IMG/VR virus record: IMGVR_UViG_3300007513_000984
Location: 25,670-89,669 of that record
Length of the DNA: 64,000 nucleotides
Source of the DNA: a virus
Direction: 5' to 3' (one strand)
A program made the position numbers and the translations under genes. Position 1 is the first letter of the stretch. Every line of letters begins with the position of its first letter. This document shows positions 17,354-26,995 of this stretch, piece after piece. The notes under the pieces are model-generated. The model was not told the DNA's origin and made no database searches. It saw only the letters and a list, made by a program, of their open reading frames with translations.

Positions 17354-18637
17354 CTATCGATGTGGATTTCCAGAAGAACTTCTGGGCATCCCTGCTCTTG
17401 CTAAGCCGTTATCACTAGCAGAATCTATTGCAAATTGGCTTGTTGATAATTTTTTAGAATGAGGTCTAACAAAAGGTTCGTGTGTTGGCATTTCAGATAC
17501 AATAGTATCTTTAACTATTGTACATGCTAAATCTTGCATATCTGGATGTTCTGTAACTAGAATAAGTTCTGATTCTGGTGCAGTTGGACCATTCAAGTGC
17601 AATTTACCACCAGTTGTTACAATACCATTAACTCCAACATTCACATTAAGAGTTGATTCAGTCTGTAACATTGTATTGCCTTTACTTCGTAAATGTATTT
17701 CTTTATCTGAATTAACTTTAGTATTTCCTTCGATGCTCTTAATATTGACGTTTTCTTTTGCTTCAAGATTTATATTTTTATCGGCTCGAACATTGAAGTC
17801 TTTCTCGGTTCTCATATTTAACGAGCCTTCTGCATATACCATAACTTCGCCACTTGCCCCAATCTCTACCCATCCAGAACCAGAACTGTTAACAACGTAA
17901 ATAAAATCATTTCCGCCATCTAATATAACTCCAGCACCCGAAGAAGTTACTATTCTTATTTGCTCAGGATGAATTGTTCCATCTTCACCGACACTTCCAT
18001 CATCTATAGAAAAAGAAGACCCACCTGATGATTTAATTCCCATAACTTTAGAATGCTGTGTTCTGTCATATGCGGCATCTCTACGAGGAGTTGTAGTTGT
18101 TGTTCCTCTTAGAGTATCACTAAATGTTCCTTGGTCAGCAATTATCTTATTTGTTGGACTGTTTGGTAATGTTTCGGCATCCAGTTCTACATCGTGTTGG
18201 TCTTCTGGTGATTTCATTGTTGGTGTGTCAGCAAAAAGACCTTCACCCAAGCCACTTCCATCAACTTTACCTTTTCCAGAAGCACCACCACTAACTATGT
18301 CAACTATATCGGTTGATGTTGCGAACCAAAATCCCTCTGTTAAGTTACCATTATCAGCGAAGAACACAAGAATTGTAGTGCCTGTTTTGTCTGGAACATT
18401 AAACAATGCACCTGTTTGTGCATGTCTAAAATATCTTGGCTCGTCTGGACTATCTCCTAGTGCAGGAACATATGCGGCTATAATGCCTTGTCCTGTAGGG
18501 TCAATAAATTTCTCACCAAGTGAGTTTTCCGTAATAACAACAGCCTTGTATACTCCATTTCCTAGATGGCCAAGAACTTTTGATGAGTTCTTCTCTTTGT
18601 TAAGTGCATTTACTAATGAATTTCCTCTACCTGACAT
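17354..18637 (-). CDS. gp5: Baseplate central spike gp5
   Basis: This 427-residue protein forms the trimeric needle at the tail tip. The N-terminal OB-fold domain is visible (GVYKAVVITENSLGEKFIDPTG, ...GTTILVFFADNGNLTEGFWF). The C-terminal half is the beta-helix repeat region (GSLNMRTEKDFNVRADKNIN, LEAKENVNIKSIEGNTKVNS), with the alternating short-strand pattern of T4 gp5C. No lysozyme domain lies between them, unlike T4. Start ATG at 18637 has GGAGAAA upstream. It is followed after 12 bp by the lysozyme-fold gene and preceded by the hub-like 1562-residue gene. Confidence 0.88.
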   Translation of the reverse strand: MSGRGNSLVNALNKEKNSSKVLGHLGNGVYKAVVITENSLGEKFIDPTGQGIIAAYVPALGDSPDEPRYFRHAQTGALFNVPDKTGTTILVFFADNGNLTEGFWFATSTDIVDIVSGGASGKGKVDGSGLGEGLFADTPTMKSPEDQHDVELDAETLPNSPTNKIIADQGTFSDTLRGTTTTTPRRDAAYDRTQHSKVMGIKSSGGSSFSIDDGSVGEDGTIHPEQIRIVTSSGAGVILDGGNDFIYVVNSSGSGWVEIGASGEVMVYAEGSLNMRTEKDFNVRADKNINLEAKENVNIKSIEGNTKVNSDKEIHLRSKGNTMLQTESTLNVNVGVNGIVTTGGKLHLNGPTAPESELILVTEHPDMQDLACTIVKDTIVSEMPTHEPFVRPHSKKLSTSQFAIDSASDNGLARAGMPRSSSGNPHR

Positions 18638-18651
18638 ATTTTTCTCCTTTA

Positions 18652-21600
18652 TTACTTGTCGATATAAAATTTATCACCTGTTAATGTTAACATAAGCGAC
18701 CCATCATTATCTTTAGGAAGTTTACCATCTATAAGTTGGCTCTTTTGTCCTGATATGATATCTGGAAATAAATCTGCAACTTTTCCCATTAAAACATTAT
18801 AGTCTTTTGCATATGATGGATTTATATCATTGTATGTAGTCGTATGTATGCCAAAATATGCACTAGGATTACTAATTGTTTGTGAGACTCCATTTGCATC
18901 AGTGTATGTAATTGGTCCAATGTTACTAAAGTCTTTAACTTGAATATTCTGTCCCAAATCGTCAGTCACAGTAGTCATGTCTCCATAATCACTACTAACT
19001 AATATTTGGTATATCTTTTTAGCCTCTCTATATTGGTCAACCTTATCAGGATTCTGCATTGCATATCGCCAACCAACACCTCCTACATAATCCTTGGAAA
19101 ATCTTGAGTTTGTTAAACTTCCCGGTAATATAATATCCGCAGTGTTAATGTCTGTTTTCACCAAGATTGGTGCTTGGTCGACCTCAATTTGGTCAACTGG
19201 ATTTTTTATTGGAATATAAGTTGTATCTCCATTAGAATCTACCATAGTTGCCACATTAGTCATATTTTCTGCTGGTAGAGTAAGGTCCTTTATTGCCATC
19301 TGTAATTCAAGTTCTTCTAGATTTTTAATTTCTACATCTCGATGTGTACTATCAAAATAATATCCATCTAGATTTGTGTTGGATAGAGTTGCGTCTGCTG
19401 ATAAGGTCGCTAATTCATGTTGAAGTTTACCAACATGTACAGCCGAAGTCAAGTCACTACGATGACTTCCATCTGTTGCTGATGAATTGATAGCATTGAT
19501 ATCGTTAACTAAACCAGTGGCTTTTTGATACTCGTCATCAGTAAGTCCATCTAACATTACAGAAGAATTAATTTTGTCCGCTAACGCATTTTTTATTAAA
19601 ACCTTATCTGTAACATTAAGAACTAATTCTTTAATATCTAACTGATTATTAAGCATTTCATTTGCATTATCTGTCCATAGATATTGTTCCGCAAGTAATT
19701 CGGGTATTAATCCAGCACCATGCTGGTCTCTTAATGAGCCGGCAAATATAATCTCATCAAGTTCATCAACTTTAGAATTTATTGCACTTACTTCATCATC
19801 AGTTAGAGTACCTTCTTTAATTCCTGTACATTCTAGTCTTCTTGTATCTGGATTAAATTTTTCTTTAGGACAAGACTCGTCTGTTATTTCATTAACTTTT
19901 TCTTTAAACCAATAAGTATTTTTCCAATCGTTGTTTGAATTTGGATATCTTATTTGGTCGTCATATGCTTTTTTCTCATCCCACGTTTTAGCATCTGTAT
20001 TAATATTTACATCTTCTGTTTCTTCGACATTAAGTAGCGATTCGCCAGACAAAATAGCATTGTCTAGACTTGCTCCCAATGGTAGAGAACTAAAATGATA
20101 CGTTGGTGTTCTTTCGTTTGTATAATCTCTGATTATTCGTTCTATATCTTCTGGGTCATGTCCTGTAATGTTAAGAGGAATTCCAGCAGTATGTTGCAAC
20201 ATTGCAACTTCATATTGACTTACGACTGCCCCACCGGCTATTGCATTATTAATCGCATTGTTCATTGTCGTTGCTGTTGATAACTTTCCTATATCATCCG
20301 TGGTTAGTCCAAACGGTGCTAATATATCATTCTTAGAATTTTCTAATTGGTCACAAACACTTTGATTTCCGCCTTCGCATTGTTTTTTTATCCCTTTAAC
20401 TTTTTCCATATAATGCGCCGCCTCTGCTTGTCTAATAATTCCATCGTTAGTGTAGTTAATTACTGGAGGATTTCCTGCAACCATATTGGTGGTATTGGTT
20501 TTAATACTCTCTGTTTTGTTATCTAACTTTTCATTTTCTTTTTCAATTTGCGCCGCTCTCATTTCTCCTAATGATTTTATGATATAATCTTTAATCTTCA
20601 CTATTACCGGTTCGCCACTGTGCAACCCAATATGTTCGTTAATTATTTTGTTCGTTTCTACGATTTCTATAGGACCGGTTGCTTCTGAATCAATGATAGG
20701 CTCTCCGTCGTGTATATTAGGATAGTTCCTATCATCTACTTCATGCACTTTAACTTTGGTAGTCTCAGATGGAAAATGTTCTGCTTCAGGAACTTTTACC
20801 AGATGTAATGACTGTTGAAACACACCGTTGCTAAAAGTACTTGTTATTGTGGTGACTATGTATAAACTAAAAACCATAGTTCTAGTCATCATGTTTTCAT
20901 TTTCGTCAACACCCTTTGCTATTCCAGATTTCAGTATTAGATGTGGGAACCCATTTATGTTAGTTACCTCATGAAACTCTTTCGAGGAACCGTTATTACC
21001 AAAAATCTTTTTCTTGCTTTGTGGTGGCGAGTTTCCTTCTAACCAAAAAGGGTCACCCTTAATAGTCATGTCTGCTTTGTTCATACTCAGTCTTCCACCT
21101 TTTGCTTCGTAATATTTCTCTCTTGCCATTGTAATATGTGCCTTATCTTCGGATGTTGTGCTAGAGGTCAAAGTTACTTGGCTTTTATTAGTGACATTAT
21201 CAGCAGTATTTCCAACTAATCTTCTAAATGTAATTGGATTGCTTGCCTGTGATGCAAGTATAGTTTCGAAATCTCCATTAGATAGTTTACTAATGAAGTC
21301 TCTATCTAGATTTTCTGCAAGTATCAAGTTTTTTCCATTAGATATAACTGTCTTCATCTTAATATTCTCAAATACTGCTTGTCCTGCCTGGCTAAGTCCT
21401 GATTCAATCTTGTTATTGATTTTCGTAGCCATTATATCATTAAGTTGGTCTGTATATTCACTTCTGCTCTCATTGAATGCAGTATCGCTTTTTTTCTGTT
21501 TTTCAGCCAACTCTGCAATCGTATCTTTCAGGCTTTCTCTATCCTTCAGCCTTGCTCCATAATTAATCTCTTTCTTCACGTCACTAAATGGGTCGGCTGC

Positions 21601-23340
21601 CTCTGCCTCTAGTCTGGCATTCTTTGCATCTCTTTCACGATTTATAACAGCCCTAGGATGTTGTGATAATTTTTTAGATTTTGTTACAACTACATCATCA
21701 ATTGGGTCACCAATATATTTTAGAAGTTGGTCCAACGTCATATTTTCAACTTTTTGAGCCTCAAATCTATTCCCTTTACCAATAGCATTGATGATATCAA
21801 GCCTTAATGATTCTTCTGCATTTTTAAGGTTAGCAATAGCACTCTTACTATTATTTGAGTCTCTTTGAAATATCTCATGGTCATCTTTAAGTTCTTTCCC
21901 AACAGCATCCATCATTTTCTTTTCTTCTTCATTTAGATTTAAGCCTTCCAATCCTCCTTTTTTGAAATATTCATAGGCATACAAATCTTCTGGTTCTGAG
22001 TATATTTTTGTTAACTCAGCATCTAGTGAGATATTAAAATCTAATATTTGGTCATTATTTCCAGTGAATAGATAATCATATTTTTTATTTACATGTCCAG
22101 TATCAAATATTCCTTGGACTATATCCTTTGCGTTTCTCATCTTGTTGAATTTATCTGCCATGTTATGATACACTAGTTTCTTTTCATAGTCTATATAAAA
22201 TAAAACATCATATGCTTGTGTTCCTTTTACTGGATTATATCCTCCAATTTTCATAGCCAAATGTGGAGTAATTTTAGGAAGTTTTGACATACTTGGCTTA
22301 TTTTCTCTTGCTTCTTTTTTAAGACCCTCAGAATGAAAACATATTTCTTCTAATATCGTGTAGATATGACTACCGGCCACATTGCCCCCTACATGTCTAC
22401 CTGCTTCGAATTTTGTATTTATTTTTGCCTTATCTGTATCTGCTTTTTCAAGGTTTGCTACTCTTGATTCTATAGTTCCAACACTAGTTTTCTTATCATC
22501 CTTGGTTTTGGTGGTTTTAATATAATAAAGTCCTTCACCTTTCATACTACCTGCAGTTAATCCATCTTTTTTCATCTGTTCAGAAAATTCATAACTATAT
22601 GTGTGTTTCATTTCTGATTTAAGCATTGTATTTTTATCACCAATCTGTTTGTTTAATGCCGTAAAGAAGTTGTTTAAAGTATCCTCTAGAGTATCACCAA
22701 TGGGATATTCAAAGGGATGCTCAATGAGTGAAACATCACTATCCATTACAACTTTATCAGCAGGTACTTGACCACTAAGTACTGTAGTTGTTCCTCTTGC
22801 GTCTGAAGTGGTGTTTAATTGTTGATAGTCTATAAGTTTAAATGGTATAACTTTTGTTTGGTTGATTTTTGTTTCTACGCCATCTGCATTATGACCTACG
22901 AAATTGATTTTAATAAAATACTCAGCATTACCAATTCCAGTAAATCCACATAGTGCAACTACGTTTTGCAAACTATCTGATAGACTTGTGTTTCCAACTT
23001 GTGTTACAGTGAAATTTACTCTGTATGCCGTTCCAGCAATCTTGCTGTAATCGCCATTGCCCACACCTACAGAATCTACTGTTAAGTCAGTTATATTGAA
23101 CTCAGTGGTAACTCCAGTTTTTGCTATTGTTATATAGTTGTCACTATCTCCTGGCCAAGCATTTGTAATAATGTCACTCATGTCAAAGGCTTCACCTAAA
23201 GAGAATTTTCTCGTTGCTTCACGGTCACATACAAACCACTCTAAGGTGTAGGTGTAGGAATCAAATACATCAAGGGGGTTTTCAATGAATGTGTGACTAT
23301 CTACGAGGTCTTTTAGGTAAGTCGTTGCAGTATTATCCAT
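18652..23340 (-). CDS. Large hub-like baseplate protein (1562 aa)
   Basis: This 1562-residue protein lies between gp53 and gp5. The N-terminus ENPLDVFDSYTYTLEWFVCD resembles the start of hub-type virion proteins of marine myoviruses. Near residues 815-850 is a segment ending FSNGVFQQSLHLVKVPEAE, which resembles the hub (gp27/gpD-type) pattern of a strand followed by NG.F.Q.L...R. Long helical, charged segments occupy about residues 450-650 and 950-1350. The position next to the spike suggests that it contains the hub that holds gp5. This is inference, and a structure comparison would be needed. No enzyme motif is seen. Confidence 0.6.
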   Translation of the reverse strand: MDNTATTYLKDLVDSHTFIENPLDVFDSYTYTLEWFVCDREATRKFSLGEAFDMSDIITNAWPGDSDNYITIAKTGVTTEFNITDLTVDSVGVGNGDYSKIAGTAYRVNFTVTQVGNTSLSDSLQNVVALCGFTGIGNAEYFIKINFVGHNADGVETKINQTKVIPFKLIDYQQLNTTSDARGTTTVLSGQVPADKVVMDSDVSLIEHPFEYPIGDTLEDTLNNFFTALNKQIGDKNTMLKSEMKHTYSYEFSEQMKKDGLTAGSMKGEGLYYIKTTKTKDDKKTSVGTIESRVANLEKADTDKAKINTKFEAGRHVGGNVAGSHIYTILEEICFHSEGLKKEARENKPSMSKLPKITPHLAMKIGGYNPVKGTQAYDVLFYIDYEKKLVYHNMADKFNKMRNAKDIVQGIFDTGHVNKKYDYLFTGNNDQILDFNISLDAELTKIYSEPEDLYAYEYFKKGGLEGLNLNEEEKKMMDAVGKELKDDHEIFQRDSNNSKSAIANLKNAEESLRLDIINAIGKGNRFEAQKVENMTLDQLLKYIGDPIDDVVVTKSKKLSQHPRAVINRERDAKNARLEAEAADPFSDVKKEINYGARLKDRESLKDTIAELAEKQKKSDTAFNESRSEYTDQLNDIMATKINNKIESGLSQAGQAVFENIKMKTVISNGKNLILAENLDRDFISKLSNGDFETILASQASNPITFRRLVGNTADNVTNKSQVTLTSSTTSEDKAHITMAREKYYEAKGGRLSMNKADMTIKGDPFWLEGNSPPQSKKKIFGNNGSSKEFHEVTNINGFPHLILKSGIAKGVDENENMMTRTMVFSLYIVTTITSTFSNGVFQQSLHLVKVPEAEHFPSETTKVKVHEVDDRNYPNIHDGEPIIDSEATGPIEIVETNKIINEHIGLHSGEPVIVKIKDYIIKSLGEMRAAQIEKENEKLDNKTESIKTNTTNMVAGNPPVINYTNDGIIRQAEAAHYMEKVKGIKKQCEGGNQSVCDQLENSKNDILAPFGLTTDDIGKLSTATTMNNAINNAIAGGAVVSQYEVAMLQHTAGIPLNITGHDPEDIERIIRDYTNERTPTYHFSSLPLGASLDNAILSGESLLNVEETEDVNINTDAKTWDEKKAYDDQIRYPNSNNDWKNTYWFKEKVNEITDESCPKEKFNPDTRRLECTGIKEGTLTDDEVSAINSKVDELDEIIFAGSLRDQHGAGLIPELLAEQYLWTDNANEMLNNQLDIKELVLNVTDKVLIKNALADKINSSVMLDGLTDDEYQKATGLVNDINAINSSATDGSHRSDLTSAVHVGKLQHELATLSADATLSNTNLDGYYFDSTHRDVEIKNLEELELQMAIKDLTLPAENMTNVATMVDSNGDTTYIPIKNPVDQIEVDQAPILVKTDINTADIILPGSLTNSRFSKDYVGGVGWRYAMQNPDKVDQYREAKKIYQILVSSDYGDMTTVTDDLGQNIQVKDFSNIGPITYTDANGVSQTISNPSAYFGIHTTTYNDINPSYAKDYNVLMGKVADLFPDIISGQKSQLIDGKLPKDNDGSLMLTLTGDKFYIDK

Positions 23341-23344
23341 TGTT

Positions 23345-23635
23345 TTACGCCATGTTACTAATATTATCTTTGCTTGGAATTTTTATTATTTTTCCTGCAG
23401 AAAAATCTCTAATAGGGTCAATTATAATGTCTGGATTTCTAGTAGCAAATACCCACCAATACTTTGCAGTATCATACATCTCATAACTGCACAAGTCTGG
23501 ACGTTCGTCAAATTCTTGAGGTATAGTGTAACTTTCATCGTATGGGTCTCTATAGATAAACCTCTTTTTCATTATATCTAGTACAGTATCGTCTATGATT
23601 GCTGTTCTATTCCATGGTGATTCTTCTTTATACAT
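23345..23635 (-). CDS. gp53: Baseplate wedge protein gp53
   Basis: This 96-residue protein carries the gp53 signature YEMYDTAKYWWVFATRNP, then DPIRDFSAGKIIKIPS, at the C-terminal half. The N-terminus KRFIYRDPYDES also fits. It is about half of T4 gp53 (196), as in other marine T4-likes. gp53 joins wedges to each other around the hub. It lies 4 bp before the hub-like gene and 14 bp after the gp48-like gene, in one late operon. Confidence 0.85.
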   Translation of the reverse strand: MYKEESPWNRTAIIDDTVLDIMKKRFIYRDPYDESYTIPQEFDERPDLCSYEMYDTAKYWWVFATRNPDIIIDPIRDFSAGKIIKIPSKDNISNMA

Positions 23636-23649
23636 ATCTTTAGTCCTTT

Positions 23650-24366
23650 TTATACATAACCTTTATTCTTTAAGTTACCCTTAAGATAATCTTTAACACT
23701 AAAGTGTTCTCTTATACTCTTAGGTGAGTGTGTGACTTGTAATGTCAGTACAAACATATTCGTAACTGGTACTCTTATTATTTTTAATTTCTTCAGAAAT
23801 TGTCCTCTTTCATCTTTAGGATTAAACCAAAATGGTGTCGGGTCTGGTATTTCTAGATAATCTATATCTGAATCTAGGTTCCAAGTAAAGTCACGAATAA
23901 CACAAGGTACATCTTCATATATTCCGTGTGCGTTAAATCGCAATATCGGTGGTGGCATACCAGGATTATCGTCTTTCAACCAGGACATTTTCATTGTACT
24001 TCTAATCCACACTGATGCTCTGTATACATATTCGGCTTCTGCAATATCTCTCACAATCATTGGTGCGGTTATGTTGATTTCCATATTTGTATGGCTCTCA
24101 AAGGCACGTTGTTGAAAGTTACTATGAGTCATGACATACTCTCCATAGTTTGCACTATTGATTATAGAAGTAGTGGGCGTATACGGAAAATTAAGTCTTG
24201 TTTTTCTCAACTTCTTCTTTGCTTCTTGAGTAGTATATCTACCTTGGGGACCTTCATAATCTTCGAACTTGTCTAGACGTTCTTCTGCATACGGTAAGAT
24301 ATTGTCGAATCTACCACTAGGGTCTTCTAAGTATACTGGTTGTTTTGTATAATATGGACTTGCCAT
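23650..24366 (-). CDS. gp48: Baseplate tail-tube protein, gp48-like
   Basis: This 238-residue protein. The segment NITAPMIVRDIAEAEYVYRA, the nearby MKMSW, then PPPILRFNAHGIYEDVPCVIRDF and DSDIDYLEIP match the tube-cap/initiator type of marine T4-likes. T4 gp48 and gp54 sit on top of the hub and start tube assembly. I choose gp48 over gp54 from the PPP.LRF segment, but the two share a fold. First gene of the minus-strand baseplate operon, with a late octamer 29 nt upstream. Confidence 0.65.
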   Translation of the reverse strand: MASPYYTKQPVYLEDPSGRFDNILPYAEERLDKFEDYEGPQGRYTTQEAKKKLRKTRLNFPYTPTTSIINSANYGEYVMTHSNFQQRAFESHTNMEINITAPMIVRDIAEAEYVYRASVWIRSTMKMSWLKDDNPGMPPPILRFNAHGIYEDVPCVIRDFTWNLDSDIDYLEIPDPTPFWFNPKDERGQFLKKLKIIRVPVTNMFVLTLQVTHSPKSIREHFSVKDYLKGNLKNKGYV

Positions 24367-24394
24367 GTCTTTTACTCCTAAATCATTATAACAG

Positions 24395-24402
24395 TATTTA
24401 TC
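24395..24402 (-). promoter_or_regulatory. Late promoter octamer
   Basis: GATAAATA on the minus strand, 29 nt upstream of the gp48-like start. It lies back to back with the early promoter of gp55. Confidence 0.65.
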
Positions 24403-24463
24403 GTTGTATTATATGCGAAGTTTCTGGTCCAGTAACTTTTTACTATATATAGTGTTTATATGC

Positions 24464-24493
24464 TTGACAACCGTCAAGTTTTTATGTTATAAT
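24464..24493 (+). promoter_or_regulatory. Sigma70-type promoter of the gp55 cassette
   Basis: TTGACA at 24464-24469, an 18-bp spacer, TATAAT at 24488-24493, with TGT before the -10. The -35 is one arm of the inverted repeat CTTGAC-aacc-GTCAAG, followed by a T run. That is terminator-like or operator-like. Start codon is 25 nt downstream. Confidence 0.85.
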
Positions 24494-24518
24494 TGTTGTA
24501 AGATTAGGAGAATAAACT

Positions 24519-25388
24519 ATGGCAAGACGACAAAACTACTTAAATAACAAGGATATGTTGAAACAGATACATATCTCTAAGTCAAACTATTGTTGGTTTG
24601 AAGATAGAGATAAACATCACCAGCATGATATGATACTGTATTCAACTAACGAAATCCCTGATGCGGTAGAACAAGCAAGACAAAATAAAGCAAAACGTTT
24701 ACAGAAATTGGCTTGGGATGCTAATGAGGATAGAAAGAAGAAACAGGTAGATTTTGAAGTTGACCCTGCTTCTTTCACGGAAGACGAGATTATATTTCGT
24801 GTAATGGGATTCGACCACATACCCGATGAACCAGGTCGTAAAGCAAACCCAAAGACACCAGCAGACCATAAGGTAAAATTACCATTTCCTGCATTCAAAC
24901 ACTATACTTATGCAGACGAGAAAATCAATGAAGTGGGGATTTCACATTACAACAAAGAGAAAGAATTTGATTTAAGTGCTGGTAAAATCACAGCCGTATT
25001 GGCAACGATGTATATCAAACTAGTAGAAAGATACTCTCAGAGGTCAAACTGGCGAGGATACACATATATTGATGAAATGAGAGGACAAGCATTGCTCCAA
25101 TTAGCACAAATTGGACTACAATTTAACGAAGACAAGAGTGATAATCCATTTGCTTACTACACAACGGTAGTAAACAATTCGTTCACTCGTGTACTTAATA
25201 TAGAAAAGAAAAATCAAGGCATTCGTGATGACTTGCTGGAAAAAGCAGGCCAGGCACCAAGTTGGACAAGACAACTTGCACACGAAATGAAATCTCAGGA
25301 GCGTTGGCAGAAAGTCGTAAAAACAAAAATTACAGACGATGCTATTCCAACAGAAACCATTAAAGAGATTTATGCCGACAATGACTAA
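24519..25388 (+). CDS. gp55: Late-transcription sigma factor gp55
   Basis: This 289-residue protein recruits host RNA polymerase to late promoters. The core RGYTYIDEMRGQALLQLAQI at about residues 187-206 followed by SDNPFAYYTTVVNNSFTRVL and EKKNQGIRDDLL is the sigma region 2 of T4-type gp55. An N-terminal extension (NNKDMLKQIHISK) and the VMGFDHIP segment are typical of marine T4-likes and make it longer than T4 gp55 (185). It is the first gene after a near-consensus early promoter, with AGGAG 8 nt before the start. It overlaps gp47 by 8 bp. It is the likely reader of the ATAAATA octamers in this window. Confidence 0.9.
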   Translation: MARRQNYLNNKDMLKQIHISKSNYCWFEDRDKHHQHDMILYSTNEIPDAVEQARQNKAKRLQKLAWDANEDRKKKQVDFEVDPASFTEDEIIFRVMGFDHIPDEPGRKANPKTPADHKVKLPFPAFKHYTYADEKINEVGISHYNKEKEFDLSAGKITAVLATMYIKLVERYSQRSNWRGYTYIDEMRGQALLQLAQIGLQFNEDKSDNPFAYYTTVVNNSFTRVLNIEKKNQGIRDDLLEKAGQAPSWTRQLAHEMKSQERWQKVVKTKITDDAIPTETIKEIYADND

Positions 25389-26400
25389 TAACCTATTTAA
25401 GAAAGCCGCTTGTTTTACAGATATCCATTGGGGTATGAAGAACAACGCAAAACAACATAATGAGGATTGTTTAGATTTCATTGATTGGTTTATCGAGGAC
25501 GCAAAGAAAAGAGATTGTGAAACTTGTATATTCTTAGGCGATTGGCACCACAACAGGTCAAGTCTAAACATATCAACGATGAAATATAGTCTTGCTGGTC
25601 TACGTAGACTAAGCAAAGCATTCAATAAAGTTTATGTCATCTTGGGCAATCACGACCTATTCTACCGTGAAACACGTGATGTGAATTCTATGGAATTCAT
25701 TGACGACCTTCCTAATGTGGTCTTAGTCAGAGATACACTAGTCGAGGGTAATGTTGGTATTGTTCCATGGTTAGTCGGTGACGAATGGAAGAAAATTCCC
25801 AGATTAGAATCAAAATACATCTTTGCTCATTTAGAGTTACCTACATTTCAACTCAATGCAATGATAGAAATGCCAGACACCGGTGGGTTAAAAGGCAATA
25901 TGTTCAAGAATCAAGATTATGTATTCACTGGACACTTTCATAAACGTCAAGTAAAAGATAACGTAATTTATATTGGTAATGCGTTTCCTCACAACTTCTC
26001 AGACAACTGGGATGATGATAGAGGATGGATGTACTTAGAGTGGGATAAAGAACCAGAGTTCTTCACTTGGAAAGATGCACCAAAGTACAGAACAATAGCA
26101 CTATCAACGTTATTAGATGCACCAGATGAATATCTATTACCTAAAACAAATGTAAAGATAACACTAGATATTGATATTTCTTACGAAGAAGCAAATTTTA
26201 TTAAGGATACATTTGTAGAAACATACAAGTTACGAGATGTAACATTAGTACCACTCAAAAGCAATGAACACGAAAACGATACTGGTGCTGAAATACATTT
26301 TGAAACAATAGATGAAATTGTCGTTTCGCAGTTAGCATCATTAGATGATAATGGTAGTTTTGACAAAAATGTACTTATTGAGATTTATAATAATTTATGA
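25381..26400 (+). CDS. gp47: Recombination nuclease subunit gp47 (SbcD/Mre11-like)
   Basis: This 339-residue calcineurin-type phosphoesterase works with gp46 in resecting DNA ends for recombination-dependent replication. The motifs are visible in order: DIHWG near residue 13, GDWHH, LGNHD and GHFHKRQ, which give the two-metal site. Upstream in-frame starts exist, but ATG at 25381 gives the family's normal N-terminus (LFKKAACFTDIHWG) and an 8-bp overlap with gp55, so I take it. It overlaps the next gene by 4 bp (ATGA), so translation is probably coupled. T4 gp47 is 339 residues, the same length. Confidence 0.93.
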   Translation: MTNNLFKKAACFTDIHWGMKNNAKQHNEDCLDFIDWFIEDAKKRDCETCIFLGDWHHNRSSLNISTMKYSLAGLRRLSKAFNKVYVILGNHDLFYRETRDVNSMEFIDDLPNVVLVRDTLVEGNVGIVPWLVGDEWKKIPRLESKYIFAHLELPTFQLNAMIEMPDTGGLKGNMFKNQDYVFTGHFHKRQVKDNVIYIGNAFPHNFSDNWDDDRGWMYLEWDKEPEFFTWKDAPKYRTIALSTLLDAPDEYLLPKTNVKITLDIDISYEEANFIKDTFVETYKLRDVTLVPLKSNEHENDTGAEIHFETIDEIVVSQLASLDDNGSFDKNVLIEIYNNL

Positions 26401-26993
26401 AGAAGATACTAATTACAGGAAGTCGTAAGTACGGCTTGTGTGAGGCTATGTGCAATCTGTTTGACACAATGCCTGACATCGAGTACGAAACTGCAAGTAG
26501 AAGTAATGGCTATCAGTTAGATACCAACGATGGACAACACAAATTAGCAGAGTATTATATCAATGAAAACTTTGATGTCTTTATAAACAACTCTGCAATA
26601 TGGAAATTCCAGCAAGTTATGATTGCTGAGAGCATTTTTAATGCAATGGAATTAGCAGAAAGAAAGGGACATATTATAAACATAGGGTCAACTGCTGACA
26701 CTGGAGTAAAGGGAAGAAGTTGGAGATATCCAACAGAAAAGAAAGCACTCAAAGCCTATAATAGAGATTTGACTTATAAAGCAATGGGTGGTAGTAATAT
26801 AAAAACAACACTAATTTCGCCAGGAAGTTTAACAACATCAAGTGTGATGAAGAAACATCCTGACAGAAAACTGATTGATGTCGAATACATTGCAGAGTTA
26901 GTAGTATGGGCAATCAATCAACCAGAGTATATCAATGTCAACGAATTGTCGATTGACCCGATACAACATGGAACATACGCAAGAGAGGTATAA
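26397..26993 (+). CDS. Short-chain dehydrogenase/reductase-like protein
   Basis: This 198-residue Rossmann-fold protein. The N-terminus KKILITGSRKYGL fits the TGxxxGx nucleotide motif. FINNSA is the NNAG-type strand. INIGST with YPTEKKALKAYNRDL gives the catalytic Ser and the YxxxK pair, and ISPGSLTT is the PG loop. So the active site looks complete for an NAD(P)-dependent oxidoreductase, although it is shorter than the usual 240-250 residues. The substrate is unknown. It is inserted between gp47 and gp46 with a 4-bp overlap on one side and a 2-bp gap on the other, splitting a pair that is usually close. Probably an acquired metabolic gene. Confidence 0.8.
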   Translation: MKKILITGSRKYGLCEAMCNLFDTMPDIEYETASRSNGYQLDTNDGQHKLAEYYINENFDVFINNSAIWKFQQVMIAESIFNAMELAERKGHIINIGSTADTGVKGRSWRYPTEKKALKAYNRDLTYKAMGGSNIKTTLISPGSLTTSSVMKKHPDRKLIDVEYIAELVVWAINQPEYINVNELSIDPIQHGTYAREV

Positions 26994-26995
26994 GT

